Shown here piece after piece: positions 16,138 through 25,091 of a DNA stretch of 64,000 nucleotides. Location: the NCBI RefSeq assembly GCF_016863295.1, contig NZ_BOOP01000004.1:62001-126000 (forward strand). Direction: 5' to 3'. This DNA is from Planotetraspora phitsanulokensis (lineage in GTDB: Bacteria; Actinomycetota; Actinomycetes; Streptosporangiales; Streptosporangiaceae). Numbering within the stretch: position 1 is the stretch's first letter; each line of letters opens with the position of its first letter. Below the pieces are notes generated by a model that saw only the letters and a list, made by a program, of their open reading frames with translations, had not been told where the DNA came from and did not search any database. The position numbers were made by a program, and so were the translations under genes.

Positions 16138-16971
16138 ATGACTCTCGCCCGCATCGGCGACATCGTCCGCGACGCTCCGGCGGGCGTCGGCGCCTTCAAC
16201 GTCATCCTGCTGGAGCACGCGGAGGCGATCGTCACCGGAGCGGAGGCCGCAGGCTGTCCCGTCGTGCTGCAGATCAGCGAGAACGCGATCCGCTATCACG
16301 GCGCCCTCGCCCCGGTCGCGGCGGCCTCACTGGCCGTCGCGGGCGCCGCCGCCGTACCAGTGGCAGTGCATCTCGACCACGCCACCGACCGCGCCCTGGT
16401 CGAGGAGGCCGTCGCGCTCGGGCTGGGCTCGGTCATGTTCGACGCCTCCGCGCTCGACGACGAGGCCAACGTGGCGGCCACCGCGGACGTCGCCGCCTGG
16501 TGCCACGAGCGCGGTGTCTGGGTGGAGGCCGAGCTCGGCGAAGTCGGCGGGAAGGACGGCGTGCACGCGCCGGGCGCCCGGACCAAGCCTCGCGAGGCCG
16601 CCGACTACGTCGCGCGGACAGGCGTCGACGCCCTGGCGGTCGCCGTCGGCACCTCCCACGCGATGACCACCAAGGACGCCGTGCTCGACCTCGACCTCAT
16701 CGCCGAGCTGCGTGCCGCCGTACCGGTGCCTCTCGTGCTGCACGGCTCCTCGGGCGTGCCCGACCACACCCTCCGCGCAGCCGTACGGCACGGCATGAAG
16801 AAGATCAACATCGCCACGCATCTGAACAAGGCCTTCACCGAGGCCGTCCGCGGGCACCTCGATGCCCATCCGACCGCCGTGGACGCCCGGGCGTACGTCC
16901 GGGCCGGGCGTGACGCCGTGGCCCGCGAGGTCACGCACCTGCTCGGCGTCCTCGGCCCCGTACCTGGCTGA
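16138..16971 (+). CDS. Class II fructose/tagatose-bisphosphate aldolase
   Basis: A 277-residue zinc-dependent aldolase of the FbaA/GatY/KbaY family. HLDHATD (residues 78-84) carries the catalytic Asp and a zinc-ligand His. GTSHA and HGSSG hold the further zinc and phosphate-binding residues, and KINIATHLN follows. It cleaves a ketose-1,6-bisphosphate to dihydroxyacetone phosphate and glyceraldehyde-3-phosphate. Its length (shorter than FbaA) and its partner kinase fit tagatose-bisphosphate aldolase. It starts at ATG 16138 after CGGAG and belongs to the operon that begins at 15162. Confidence 0.85.
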   Translation: MTLARIGDIVRDAPAGVGAFNVILLEHAEAIVTGAEAAGCPVVLQISENAIRYHGALAPVAAASLAVAGAAAVPVAVHLDHATDRALVEEAVALGLGSVMFDASALDDEANVAATADVAAWCHERGVWVEAELGEVGGKDGVHAPGARTKPREAADYVARTGVDALAVAVGTSHAMTTKDAVLDLDLIAELRAAVPVPLVLHGSSGVPDHTLRAAVRHGMKKINIATHLNKAFTEAVRGHLDAHPTAVDARAYVRAGRDAVAREVTHLLGVLGPVPG

Positions 16972-16986
16972 CCGTGCCCCGGGAGG

Positions 16987-17646
16987 GTGCGCCTTGCATG
17001 GCCCGGCCCATCGCTCTTGAATGTGAAACAGTGCCTGGCGCTTTGGACGGAGACAGCGTTGATTCCTGGACTGGCCGATGTGGAGGCGGTCGCCCGTGCC
17101 GGGTCCACGATTCTCGGTGCGGTGAAGAAATCCGACCAACGTACACGGCGAGACGTGCGCGAATCTCTCATGGAGCTCTTCGCGATACTCGACGACTGGT
17201 GCGACATGGCGGAGGAGACGACGCTCTTCCTCACACCGGGGACCCACCCCAGAGACCTGGACATCGCTCCCCGGCAAATGCGCGCCGAGGTCCTGCCGGC
17301 GATCCTCAAGGACATCGACGGTCTCTACACGGAGAAGGCGCCGATACTGGTGCGCTGGCGCGCCTCGAAGCGCCGTCAGGCGGCCCGTCTCAGCCTCCGG
17401 ACACTCCTCAAGATCTATTGCCCTGACCTGTTCGATCAGGTCCTCAACGCGACGGAGGACCGAGCGGAGTGGATTCTCCGGTACAGGGCTCAGGTCGCCG
17501 CCGTTCCGGAATTCGGGGAAGAGCACAGAGCTCTGGCCGATGACGCCACGGCGACCGCGCGTGCCCTGTTCGCCGCTCGTGCACGACTGCGGGAATTCAT
17601 CGTCGCCACCTATTCGATCGGCGACATCGAGCACGCGGCGGAATAG
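16987..17646 (+). CDS. Conserved-looking hypothetical protein
   Basis: I do not recognise this 219-residue protein. It is helical and charged, with KKSDQRTRRDVRESLMELFAILDDWCD, a basic SKRRQAARLSLRTLL stretch and no signal peptide or membrane segment. The start is uncertain: GTG 16987 has a GGGAGG sequence too close to it, and GTG 17026 or TTG 17057 are alternatives. It lies 15 nt after the aldolase in the same direction but has no evident metabolic link. Lower GC at the third codon position in its first part hints at separate origin. Confidence 0.65.
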   Translation: MRLAWPGPSLLNVKQCLALWTETALIPGLADVEAVARAGSTILGAVKKSDQRTRRDVRESLMELFAILDDWCDMAEETTLFLTPGTHPRDLDIAPRQMRAEVLPAILKDIDGLYTEKAPILVRWRASKRRQAARLSLRTLLKIYCPDLFDQVLNATEDRAEWILRYRAQVAAVPEFGEEHRALADDATATARALFAARARLREFIVATYSIGDIEHAAE

Positions 17647-17796
17647 GCCGGCGGGCGGATGTCACCCGTCGAACGAGAACCTGTGGTCACCGGCGCGGGA
17701 ATGCGGGGGACGACATGCGGCTGTCCCGCCTGTAGTTCACAGAGGTGACCGGTTCCACGGGATGCCGGGCGCCGGGTAGGTGGCTAGCATGCGCGG

Positions 17797-18294
17797 ATGC
17801 CTTCGGTGCAACTGCGTCATTCGGTCCGCGCGGTCGTCCTCGACGGAGACGACCGCATCCTGCTGTGCCGGCACGTCATTCCCAAGCCGACCGGAACGAT
17901 CGTCGTGTGGGCGGCACCCGGTGGAGGCGTTGAGCCCGGCGAAGCCGACCTTGTCGCCCTGCGACGGGAGTTGGACGAAGAGGTGGGACTCGCCATCGAC
18001 GCCGACCCGCCGCACGTCTGGCACCAGGAGGTCGTCGACCCTGGCCACGTGGCGGGCCATGGCGGAGTGATCAACGATTACTTCCTCGTTCGCACCGGAT
18101 CGTTCCACCCCCGCGGCACGATGTCCGATGACGAACTCGCCGCCGAGAACATCGTCGCCTTCCGCTGGTGGCGGCTATCGGACATCGCGGGCTACCGCGG
18201 TCCCGACTTGTTCTCACCGCGCGATCTGGCCACGCCGTTGGCGGCGCTGATCGCCGACGGGGTTCCGTCCAGGCCCGTATCGCTCGGCCTGTGA
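17797..18294 (+). CDS. Nudix hydrolase
   Basis: A 165-residue protein with a complete Nudix box, GGGVEPGEADLVALRRELDEEVGL (about residues 47-70), whose REL-EE residues bind metal. It hydrolyses a nucleoside diphosphate linked to another moiety; the substrate is unknown. It is a single-gene unit, about 150 nt after the hypothetical gene. Confidence 0.85.
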   Translation: MPSVQLRHSVRAVVLDGDDRILLCRHVIPKPTGTIVVWAAPGGGVEPGEADLVALRRELDEEVGLAIDADPPHVWHQEVVDPGHVAGHGGVINDYFLVRTGSFHPRGTMSDDELAAENIVAFRWWRLSDIAGYRGPDLFSPRDLATPLAALIADGVPSRPVSLGL

Positions 18295-18334
18295 GCCAGG
18301 TGTCCGCTCTGCCGTCCTATCGGCGCGGATGAAT

Positions 18335-18397
18335 GCATGATCACGAAACCGGTTTGCGTAGGCCGGGGTATGCGTGACCGAATCCGCGCATGATCAC
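18335..18397. repeat. Two GCATGATCAC motif copies at convergent gene ends
   Basis: Exact decamers at 18335-18344 and 18388-18397, 53 bp apart. That matches the 53-bp spacing of the copies at 2308 and 2361. The second contains the stop codon of the Gfo/Idh gene (complement of TCA 18394-18396). The region lies between convergent genes. Confidence 0.6.
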
Positions 18398-19650
18398 GGC
18401 GGAGGGGGTGGGAGGGTGACGACGGTGGCGGTGTGGCGAGCTTGTTCGGCCGCCCACACGACTCGGTGGGAGTCGAGGCTCGTGGCCGCGTCCGTCCAGA
18501 CGAGGGAGGGATCGCCCGCGGCCACCGCCCTGAGGAACGCGTCCACGAGTGCCCCGTCTCCCCCGCCGTGCCCGTCGGCCGCGGCGGCCCCGCTCTCGGC
18601 GCTCGTGTCGACGACCTCCTCCCTGCCGGTACGGAAGTCGGTCACCTTCACCAGGGTCCCGTCGCCCTCCAGGTACCCGTGTGTGCCGAAGATCCTGGTC
18701 CTGCGCTGCTCCTGCGGCGTGAAGGCCGTCATGGTGAAGGTGACGGTGCCGCCTCCGGCGAACTCCCAGGAGACGACCTGGTGGTCGACGACGGAGTTGT
18801 CGCAGGCGTAGACGCAACGGCCGTAGGGGCCTTCGCGCAGGGCCCGCCGCACGCCCTCCTCGGTGTGGTCGGAGGTGACGACGCTCAGCGGCCAGAACGT
18901 CCGGTCCGGGTCGTTCAGGCAGTCGAGGTAGAGCCGGGGCGCCGAGTAGGGGCAGGTCGCCTCGACCGCGCAGTCGAGGCACCGGTCGGCCGCGCCGTCC
19001 GGCCGGTTGGCCGGGGTGAAGTGTTTCAGCGACCCGAACGACGAGACACGTTCGACCCGCCGGCCGGTGACGTGGAGCAGCCAGTCGATGTCGTGGCACG
19101 ACTTCGCGAGCAACATGGGCGCGTCCTGCTCACGCCGCCAGTTGCCGCGGACGAACGAGTGGGCCTGGTGCCACCAGCCGACCGGCTCGAGGTGCTGCAC
19201 GCTCACGATCTCGCCGATCCGTCCGGCCGCGAGAAGCGAGGTGAGCACGCGGGTGTAGACGGTGTAGCGGAGAACGTGGCAGACCGTGAGGATCACTCCG
19301 GCCTCGGCCACCGCGTCAACGATGCGAAGCGCGTCGGCCTCCGAGGTGGCCATCGGCTTCTCCAGCAGGAGATGGTGGCCCGAACGGGCGAACGCCACGG
19401 CCTGGTCGGCGTGTTCGCCGTCCGGGCTGGCGATGACGGCGGCGTCCGCCGACCGCTGGGCGGCGAGGGCCGTCCAGTCGGCGTGGACGTGTTCCGGCGC
19501 GAGCCCGTGCTCGACGGCGAAGGCTTCCCGCCGCCGCGGATCGGGATCGGCGACGGCGACCACGCGGGCGCCCGCGGCCACGGCGTGCCTCGCGTAGACC
19601 GTGCCGCGCATGCCCGCTCCGACGACGACCAGTGTGACCGGTCGGCTCAT
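18394..19650 (-). CDS. Gfo/Idh/MocA-family oxidoreductase of the carbohydrate operon
   Basis: A 418-residue NAD(P)-dependent oxidoreductase. GAGMRG (residues 11-16) binds the dinucleotide and EKP (97-99) is the family catalytic Lys motif; AKSCHDIDWLL carries the active-site His. An insertion CLDCAVEATCPYSAP may bind metal. Members oxidise or epimerise sugars, and the related GH109 enzymes cleave alpha-GalNAc by an NAD-dependent mechanism. That alternative is worth considering here because the operon carries GH114 and GH4 enzymes. It follows the permease gene by 19 nt and is the last gene of the operon. Confidence 0.8.
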   Translation of the reverse strand: MSRPVTLVVVGAGMRGTVYARHAVAAGARVVAVADPDPRRREAFAVEHGLAPEHVHADWTALAAQRSADAAVIASPDGEHADQAVAFARSGHHLLLEKPMATSEADALRIVDAVAEAGVILTVCHVLRYTVYTRVLTSLLAAGRIGEIVSVQHLEPVGWWHQAHSFVRGNWRREQDAPMLLAKSCHDIDWLLHVTGRRVERVSSFGSLKHFTPANRPDGAADRCLDCAVEATCPYSAPRLYLDCLNDPDRTFWPLSVVTSDHTEEGVRRALREGPYGRCVYACDNSVVDHQVVSWEFAGGGTVTFTMTAFTPQEQRRTRIFGTHGYLEGDGTLVKVTDFRTGREEVVDTSAESGAAAADGHGGGDGALVDAFLRAVAAGDPSLVWTDAATSLDSHRVVWAAEQARHTATVVTLPPPPP

Positions 19651-19669
19651 CCTGGATCCTCTCCGCGGG

Positions 19670-20482
19670 TCACCCCTTGAGCCCGCTGAACGACATGGTG
19701 GCGATGAAGTGCCGCTGGGCCACGACGAACGCCGCGATCAGCGGGAAGGTCGCAAGCACGTTGCCCGCCATCAGCGCCGACCACTGGGTGTGCCGGGCTC
19801 CGGCGAAGGTGGTGAGACCCACCTGCAGCGTGTACGTCTCCTCGGAGTTGATGGCGATCAGCGGCCAGATCAGGTCGTTCCACGCGCCGAGGAACGTGAA
19901 GACGGCCAGGGTGGCGAGCGCGGGACGAGCGAGCGGCAGCACCACCCGGAAGAACACGCCGAGGCGGTTGCAGCCGTCGATCCTGGCGGCCTCCTCCAGT
20001 TCTCGCGGCAGGCTGAGGAAGAACTGCCGCATCAGGAAGACCCCGAAGGCCGTCGCCAGCCACGGGACGAACGCCGCGGACAGCGTGTCGATCAGGCCGA
20101 GGTTCTTGAAGACGAGGAACGTCGGGATCATCAGCACCTGGGTCGGCACCATGACGGTCGCCATGATGGCCACGAAGGCGACGCCCCTGCCGCGGAAGCG
20201 CAGCCGGGCGAAGCCGTACCCGGCGAGTGAGCACAGCACCAGATGGGAGACGACGGCGACCGCGGTGACGAGCAGCGTGTTGCCGAACCAGCGCGGGTAG
20301 CTGTCCTCGGTGAGCACCTTGAGGTACCCGCCGAAGTCGATGTGGCTGGGCCACAGGCGCGGCGGGTACGCGTTGATCTCGGCGTCCGGCATGAACGACG
20401 TGATGAGCATCCACACCAGCGGCGCCGCGAACAACAACGACAGCGGCATGAGGACCAGGTGGTAAGGCCACTGACGCCTCAT
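19670..20482 (-). CDS. Carbohydrate ABC transporter permease, MalG/UgpE type
   Basis: A 270-residue integral membrane protein with six helices. It contains the inner-membrane component motif EAARIDGCNRLGVFFRVVLPLARP, which contacts the ATPase. It forms the translocation pore with the permease at 20479. No ATPase gene is present in the operon, so a shared MsiK-type ATPase elsewhere is expected, as in many actinomycetes. It starts at ATG 20482, overlapping the upstream stop by ATGA. Confidence 0.85.
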   Translation of the reverse strand: MRRQWPYHLVLMPLSLLFAAPLVWMLITSFMPDAEINAYPPRLWPSHIDFGGYLKVLTEDSYPRWFGNTLLVTAVAVVSHLVLCSLAGYGFARLRFRGRGVAFVAIMATVMVPTQVLMIPTFLVFKNLGLIDTLSAAFVPWLATAFGVFLMRQFFLSLPRELEEAARIDGCNRLGVFFRVVLPLARPALATLAVFTFLGAWNDLIWPLIAINSEETYTLQVGLTTFAGARHTQWSALMAGNVLATFPLIAAFVVAQRHFIATMSFSGLKG

Positions 20483-21396
20483 GAGGGCGCCTCCCCTCGC
20501 CGGGCGTGCCAGAGGGCGGCGCCCGAAACGATCAGGGTGACCACGAACAGCGCGTAGGCCACGGCCGCCCCGTATCCGGCGTGGAACAACTGGAAGGCCT
20601 GCTGGTACAGGTAGAACACGATCACCGTGGTGGAGTCGAGGGGCTGACCTTTGGTGGTCGTGTACACCAGGTCGAACAGTTGCAACGCGTCGATCGTCTG
20701 CCAGATCACCAGGAAGACGGTGGCGGGCCTGAGCTGGGGCAGGGTCACCGCGCGGAAGACCCGCACCGCGCCCGCGCCGTCCACGCGGGCCGCTTCGAGC
20801 AGTTCGCGCGGGATGTCCTGCAACGCGGCCAGGTAGACCACGATGGGCAGGCCGACCGAGCCCCACAACGACACCACGACCAGGGTGAGCAACGCCTGGG
20901 AGGGGTCCTGCAGGAACCCCTGCCGGGCGACGCCCGCGCCGGCGAGCAGGTCGTTCACGATGCCGAACTGCGGATCGAGGATGAAGTTCGCGAGGATGCC
21001 CGTGGCGGCTGCCGAGACGACGTACGGCACGAACAGGCAGGTCCGGTAGAACGCGCGGAACCGGATCGGCCGGTTGAGCGCGAGCGCGATCGGCAGCCCG
21101 ATGACGAGGGACCCGGGGACGTACAGGACGGAGTACAGCAGGGTGTGCAGGGTCGCCGCCCGCAGGTCCGGGTCGTCGAGCAGGTCGCGGTAGTTCTGCA
21201 GTCCCACGAACGAGCCGGGGGCCAGCAGGTTGTCGTCCCGCAGCGAGAGGATCAGCGCCCAGACCGCCGGGAAGATCGACAAGCCGACGATGACGAGCGT
21301 CGCCGGCCCGACGAAACCCCACCCGGTCAGCTGCGGCATCAGCCGTACCCGGGGCCTGGCGTGCCGCCTGCGCAGGGTGAGCGCGTCGGCGGCCAT
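20479..21396 (-). CDS. Carbohydrate ABC transporter permease, MalF/UgpA type
   Basis: A 305-residue membrane protein with six or seven helices and the EAA motif ELLEAARVDGAGAVRVFRAVTLPQLRP. It pairs with the MalG-type permease downstream. ATG 21396 lies 1 nt after the stop of the binding-protein gene; a longer in-frame reading would overlap that gene and is rejected. Confidence 0.85.
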   Translation of the reverse strand: MAADALTLRRRHARPRVRLMPQLTGWGFVGPATLVIVGLSIFPAVWALILSLRDDNLLAPGSFVGLQNYRDLLDDPDLRAATLHTLLYSVLYVPGSLVIGLPIALALNRPIRFRAFYRTCLFVPYVVSAAATGILANFILDPQFGIVNDLLAGAGVARQGFLQDPSQALLTLVVVSLWGSVGLPIVVYLAALQDIPRELLEAARVDGAGAVRVFRAVTLPQLRPATVFLVIWQTIDALQLFDLVYTTTKGQPLDSTTVIVFYLYQQAFQLFHAGYGAAVAYALFVVTLIVSGAALWHARRGEAPS

Positions 21397-21397
21397 G

Positions 21398-22678
21398 TCA
21401 GCCCTTCGCCAGGATCTTGTCGGCCTCGGCGGCGGCGTCGGACAACGCCTGCTGTGCCGTCGCCTGGCCGAGCAGCGCCTTGTCGATCGCATCACCGACG
21501 GCCGCGGAGATGTCCGGGTACCCCTCGATCGCCGGGCGGGCCTGCACCGCGTTCTCCTGGTTGGCGAGGAAGGCGTCCGCCCCGGTGAACTGCTCCGCGA
21601 ACTTCTCGTAGGCGGGCAGCTTCGAGGTCGCCTGGCGGATCGGCAGGTTGCCCGACCCGAGCGACCAGCGGGCGTCCTGCTCGGGCTTGGTCAGCCAGGC
21701 GAGGAAGTCCTTGGCGGCCTGGGCCCGCTTGGAGCCGTTGTCGAACACCACCCAGTTGTCCGGGCCGGAGATCGTCTGGTGGTTGCCCCCGTAACCGGGG
21801 AGCGGCACGACGCCGTAGTCGACCTGGTGGTCGGCGAGGTCGCGCATCGCCCACGGGCCGGCCATCTCCATGCCGACCTTGCCGCTGTAGAAGAGCGGCA
21901 GGAACTTCTCGCCGTTCTGGTCCAGGTAGACGGACTTGTCCTCGACGGCCATGGCCCGCCACAGGTCGAGGCTCTGGGCGGCCTGCGGCGACGCGAAGGC
22001 GGCCGTCTTGCCGTCGGAGCCGAGGATCGACCCGCCCTGTTGCCAGAGCATCGGCCAGAAGCGCCAGACCGTGTCCTCGTCACCGGTGACCACGTACGAC
22101 GTGCCGAAGACGCCCTTGCCGGGGTCGGTCAGCCTCTTCGCCGCCGCGCGGAAGTCGTCCCAGGTCCAGTCCTTGGTCGGGTACGGCAGGCCGGCGGCGT
22201 CGAAGAGCTTCTTGTTGTAGATCAGGCCCAGGTTGTCGACGACGGACGGGACGCCGATGACCTTTCCGTCGACCGTGGCGGCCTCACGCGCGGCGGGCCA
22301 GAAGTCGTCCCAGCCGAACGACGGGTCCTTGACCATGGAGGACAGGTCGACGACCTTGGGCGTGGCGGCGAGGGTCGAGGACCAGGAGCCGTACATGTAC
22401 GCGACGTCCGGCGGCTCGCCGCCCGCCAGCGCGGCCTGGACCTTCTGCAGCATCTCGTCCACGTTGGTCGTGCCGACCTCGGGGTCGACCTCCACGCCCG
22501 GGTGGGTCTTGTTGTACTCGTCGGCGAGGTCCTTGAGGATCTGGCCCTCGGCCTCGGTCTGGCCGTGCCACCACACGACCTTGACCTTGCCGCCTTCATC
22601 GTCGGACTGGCCGCCGCACGCTGTCGCGAAGCCGAGCGCGGGGACGATGGCAAGGACGATGGCGAGCTTGCGGATCAT
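21398..22678 (-). CDS. Extracellular sugar-binding lipoprotein of an ABC importer
   Basis: A 426-residue solute-binding protein (family 1). A signal peptide ends in a lipobox, ATAC at about residues 18-21, so the protein is anchored outside the membrane. KVVWWHGQTEAEGQ opens the mature domain, and YNKTHPGVEV, NLGLIYNKKLF and the NWVVFDNGSK region are typical. The ligand is probably an oligosaccharide released by the GH114 enzyme, inferred from the operon. The gene overlaps the GH4 stop by ATGA. Confidence 0.85.
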   Translation of the reverse strand: MIRKLAIVLAIVPALGFATACGGQSDDEGGKVKVVWWHGQTEAEGQILKDLADEYNKTHPGVEVDPEVGTTNVDEMLQKVQAALAGGEPPDVAYMYGSWSSTLAATPKVVDLSSMVKDPSFGWDDFWPAAREAATVDGKVIGVPSVVDNLGLIYNKKLFDAAGLPYPTKDWTWDDFRAAAKRLTDPGKGVFGTSYVVTGDEDTVWRFWPMLWQQGGSILGSDGKTAAFASPQAAQSLDLWRAMAVEDKSVYLDQNGEKFLPLFYSGKVGMEMAGPWAMRDLADHQVDYGVVPLPGYGGNHQTISGPDNWVVFDNGSKRAQAAKDFLAWLTKPEQDARWSLGSGNLPIRQATSKLPAYEKFAEQFTGADAFLANQENAVQARPAIEGYPDISAAVGDAIDKALLGQATAQQALSDAAAEADKILAKG

Positions 22679-23958
22679 GGCTTCATCTCCTCTCGGAGCG
22701 ACTCGGGCAGCAGGTCGGAGTGTGCGCGCACCATCTCGTCGCACAGATCCCAGATCTGCTCCAGGGTGAGGGTCGCCGCGGTGTTCGGGTCCACCATCGC
22801 GGCGTGGCGGATGTGCTCGGGCCTGCCGTCCACGGCGGCCCGGACGGTGAGTTCGCCGACGGCGGCGAAGGAGCGGTTCAGCGCGGCGCACTGCGGCGGG
22901 AGGTCGCCGACGGCCATCGGGCGGACGCCGAGCCGGTCCACCAGGCAGGGCACCTCGACGGCGTAGCCGGAGGGCAGGTTGGAGATCAGCCCGTGGTTGG
23001 GCAGGTTGCCATACACCACGCGCGGCCGGCCGGTCACCATGGCGTGGATGATCTGCGGGGCGTACTCCATCGTGGCGTCGGGCGGCTCGAACTCCCCGGC
23101 CCGGGCACGTTCGTAGGTGGCCACGTTGTCCGCGCTGATCCGCACGTACTCGGCGACGTCGAGCCGGAACCGCTCGATCTCCCCGTCGTGACGCAGGAAC
23201 CAGGGGAGGTACTCGGAGGAGTGCTCGCTGGACTCGGTCGGGTAGTAGCCGAGCCGCCGGTACATCTCCACCCGGACGCGCCGCCGCAACCCGGGGTCCT
23301 TGTCGATGGCCGCGTCCAGGCGCGGGTAGAGGTCCTCGCCGTTCGCCGAGAACTTCAGCACCCACGACTGGTGGTTGACGCCGGCGCACAGGTAGTCGAT
23401 CTCGTCGTACGGCACCCCGACCAGGTCGGCCAGGCCGTCCATCGTCCAGTGGACCGAGTGGCACAGGCCGACCACCCTGGGCAGTTTCCGTGCCAGGTAC
23501 GTGATGTTCATGGCCATCGGGTTGGTGTAGTTGAGCAGCCACGCGTCGGGACAGACGTCGGCGATGTCGTCCGCCAGCGCGTCCAGGAAGGGGAAGGTGC
23601 GCAGCGCCCGGAAGATGCCGCCGACGCCCAGTGTGTCGCCGATCGTCTGGCGCAGGCCGTACCGCGCGGGGATCGCGAAGTCGGTCACGGTGGCGGCGTG
23701 CATGCCGATCTGGACCATGTTGATCACGAAGTCGGCTCCGGCGAGCGCCTCGCGCCGGTCGAGGTGGGTGGTGACGACCAGACCGGTACGGCTGTCGCCC
23801 ACGATCCCGCGTGCCCCGTTCTCCGCCACCGCGAGCCGTTCGGCCGAGATGTCGTGGAGGGCGATCTCACTTCCCGCGAGCTCGGGGAGGCCCGCCAGGT
23901 CGGCCAGCAGTCCCTGGGTGAACACGACGCTGCCGGCGCCGATGAAAACTATCTTCAA
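22675..23958 (-). CDS. Glycoside hydrolase family 4, alpha-galactosidase-like
   Basis: A 427-residue GH4 enzyme, a family that needs NAD and a divalent metal and works by an oxidation-elimination route. GAGSVVF (residues 7-13) binds NAD. NYTNPM (143-148), CHSV (166-169) and GVNHQ around His196 supply metal and substrate contacts. CHSV is the signature of the alpha-galactosidase branch. The cytoplasmic location and operon suggest trimming of imported alpha-linked galactose or galactosamine oligomers. TTG 23958 is the start: AAGGAG lies 7 nt before it and MKIVFIGAGS fits family N-termini. Confidence 0.85.
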   Translation of the reverse strand: MKIVFIGAGSVVFTQGLLADLAGLPELAGSEIALHDISAERLAVAENGARGIVGDSRTGLVVTTHLDRREALAGADFVINMVQIGMHAATVTDFAIPARYGLRQTIGDTLGVGGIFRALRTFPFLDALADDIADVCPDAWLLNYTNPMAMNITYLARKLPRVVGLCHSVHWTMDGLADLVGVPYDEIDYLCAGVNHQSWVLKFSANGEDLYPRLDAAIDKDPGLRRRVRVEMYRRLGYYPTESSEHSSEYLPWFLRHDGEIERFRLDVAEYVRISADNVATYERARAGEFEPPDATMEYAPQIIHAMVTGRPRVVYGNLPNHGLISNLPSGYAVEVPCLVDRLGVRPMAVGDLPPQCAALNRSFAAVGELTVRAAVDGRPEHIRHAAMVDPNTAATLTLEQIWDLCDEMVRAHSDLLPESLREEMKP

Positions 23959-23974
23959 TGGGTCGCTCCTTGCG

Positions 23975-23998
23975 GGTGGGCCCTGATGAGGGCCCACC
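23975..23998. terminator. Hairpin between GH114 and GH4 genes
   Basis: GGTGGGCCCT (23975-23984) and AGGGCCCACC (23989-23998) form a 10-bp stem with loop GATG. It lies after the GH114 stop and before the GH4 start. Without a clear promoter in the 50-bp gap, it probably acts as a partial terminator that lowers expression of the downstream operon relative to the secreted enzyme. Confidence 0.65.
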
Positions 23999-24008
23999 CC
24001 GGGGGGGT

Positions 24009-24857
24009 TCAGACGCCGCGGCAGGCCACGCGGTAGGCGTCCAGTTCGAGATGTTTCCTGAGTGAGTTGAAGTTCTGCGCGTTGGCCTTCGCGCAGAACT
24101 TGGACGTGGCGAGGGAGTACTCGACCTGCATGACGGCCTTGCCCGCGGCGACGAACTGGTCGTAGCCGTAGGAGCCGTTGTCCGCGGTCGTGCACTCCTT
24201 GTAGGAGAAGCACTCTTCGTTCAGGGCCCAGTCGAAGTACGGCAGCAGCGTGGGGATCTGCTCGATGTCGTTCTTCAGTGCCACGGACAGGCCGCGCGCG
24301 TGGGCCTCGTTGGCCAGCCAGGTGTTGTACGCCAGCTGGTCGGCGGCCGTGAGGGGGAAGCCCGTCTTGTTCGTGTAGCCGTCGACGTTGTCCGGTTCGA
24401 CGGCGTCGAATCCCTTGGCCTTGCACATGTCGAGCCGTGCCTTCATGATCGCGCCGAGCGGGCCGTCGTACTGACGGATGTCCAGCCAGCGCTCGCCGGC
24501 CCAGCCGGCCAGGTTCTTGCCCAGCACGGAGGCGGGGAACTGCGCGGCGTCCGAACGCCAGTTCTCGTAGGAACCGGCGCTTATGTAGCAGACGACCTTG
24601 CGGCCCTGCTTCGTGGCGTGCAGGTCGGCCACCAGGCCGGCCGGTGCATCAAATCCGTCGATGTCGTACATGTCGACATTCAGATACGGACTTGTGGGCA
24701 GCGACGACAGCTGCCACTGCCAGCTGGTCTGCAGGGCAGGGTGCCAGCAGCCGGGGCAGGCGACAGGGGCCGGCAGGGCGGCGCCCTGCGCGGGGCTCGC
24801 GGTGACGATCAGGCCGGCCGTGAAGACGGCGGCGAACAACGCCTTGAGATAGCGCAT
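24009..24857 (-). CDS. Secreted endo-alpha-1,4-polygalactosaminidase (GH114)
   Basis: A 282-residue secreted glycosidase of family GH114. The signal peptide covers about residues 1-30 (KALFAAVFTAGLIVTASP). The TIM-barrel shows DMYDIDGFDAP, VCYISAGSYENWRSD, RWLDIRQ and FDAVEPDNVDGY, where the acidic residues match the proposed catalytic pair. The family cuts alpha-1,4-galactosamine stretches such as those in fungal galactosaminogalactan. AGGAG lies 6 nt before ATG 24857. First gene of the minus-strand locus, divergent from the kinase at 25092. Confidence 0.85.
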   Translation of the reverse strand: MRYLKALFAAVFTAGLIVTASPAQGAALPAPVACPGCWHPALQTSWQWQLSSLPTSPYLNVDMYDIDGFDAPAGLVADLHATKQGRKVVCYISAGSYENWRSDAAQFPASVLGKNLAGWAGERWLDIRQYDGPLGAIMKARLDMCKAKGFDAVEPDNVDGYTNKTGFPLTAADQLAYNTWLANEAHARGLSVALKNDIEQIPTLLPYFDWALNEECFSYKECTTADNGSYGYDQFVAAGKAVMQVEYSLATSKFCAKANAQNFNSLRKHLELDAYRVACRGV

Positions 24858-25032
24858 GTGCACTCCTCGCATGGACTGACGTTCAGGCAAGGGGCGTCAT
24901 GCGTGCTGTTCCTCACTCTCCCTCGCCGCCCGGCCCACGATGCGGTGGGAGTGACATGACCCATAGTGATCAGCAGGACCATGTCAGCACGCCTCGTTCG
25001 GCTTCCTTCCTCCCGGCTGGCTCAAGACTTGC

Positions 25033-25074
25033 GCGTATTAGCTCGATTCGCAATGCTTTCGAGCATTAATTCGC
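25033..25074. promoter_or_regulatory. Nested inverted repeats, putative operator before PfkB kinase
   Basis: AATGCT-TTCG-AGCATT (25052-25067) is a perfect 6-bp dyad. In addition GCGTATTAGCTCGA (25033-25046) faces TCGAGCATTAATTCGC (25059-25074) as an imperfect repeat. It lies 18 nt before the kinase ATG and in the shared region with GH114. The binding regulator is unknown; the site does not resemble the 47-bp DeoR element. Confidence 0.5.
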
Positions 25075-25091
25075 ACGAAATGGGAGCCTGG

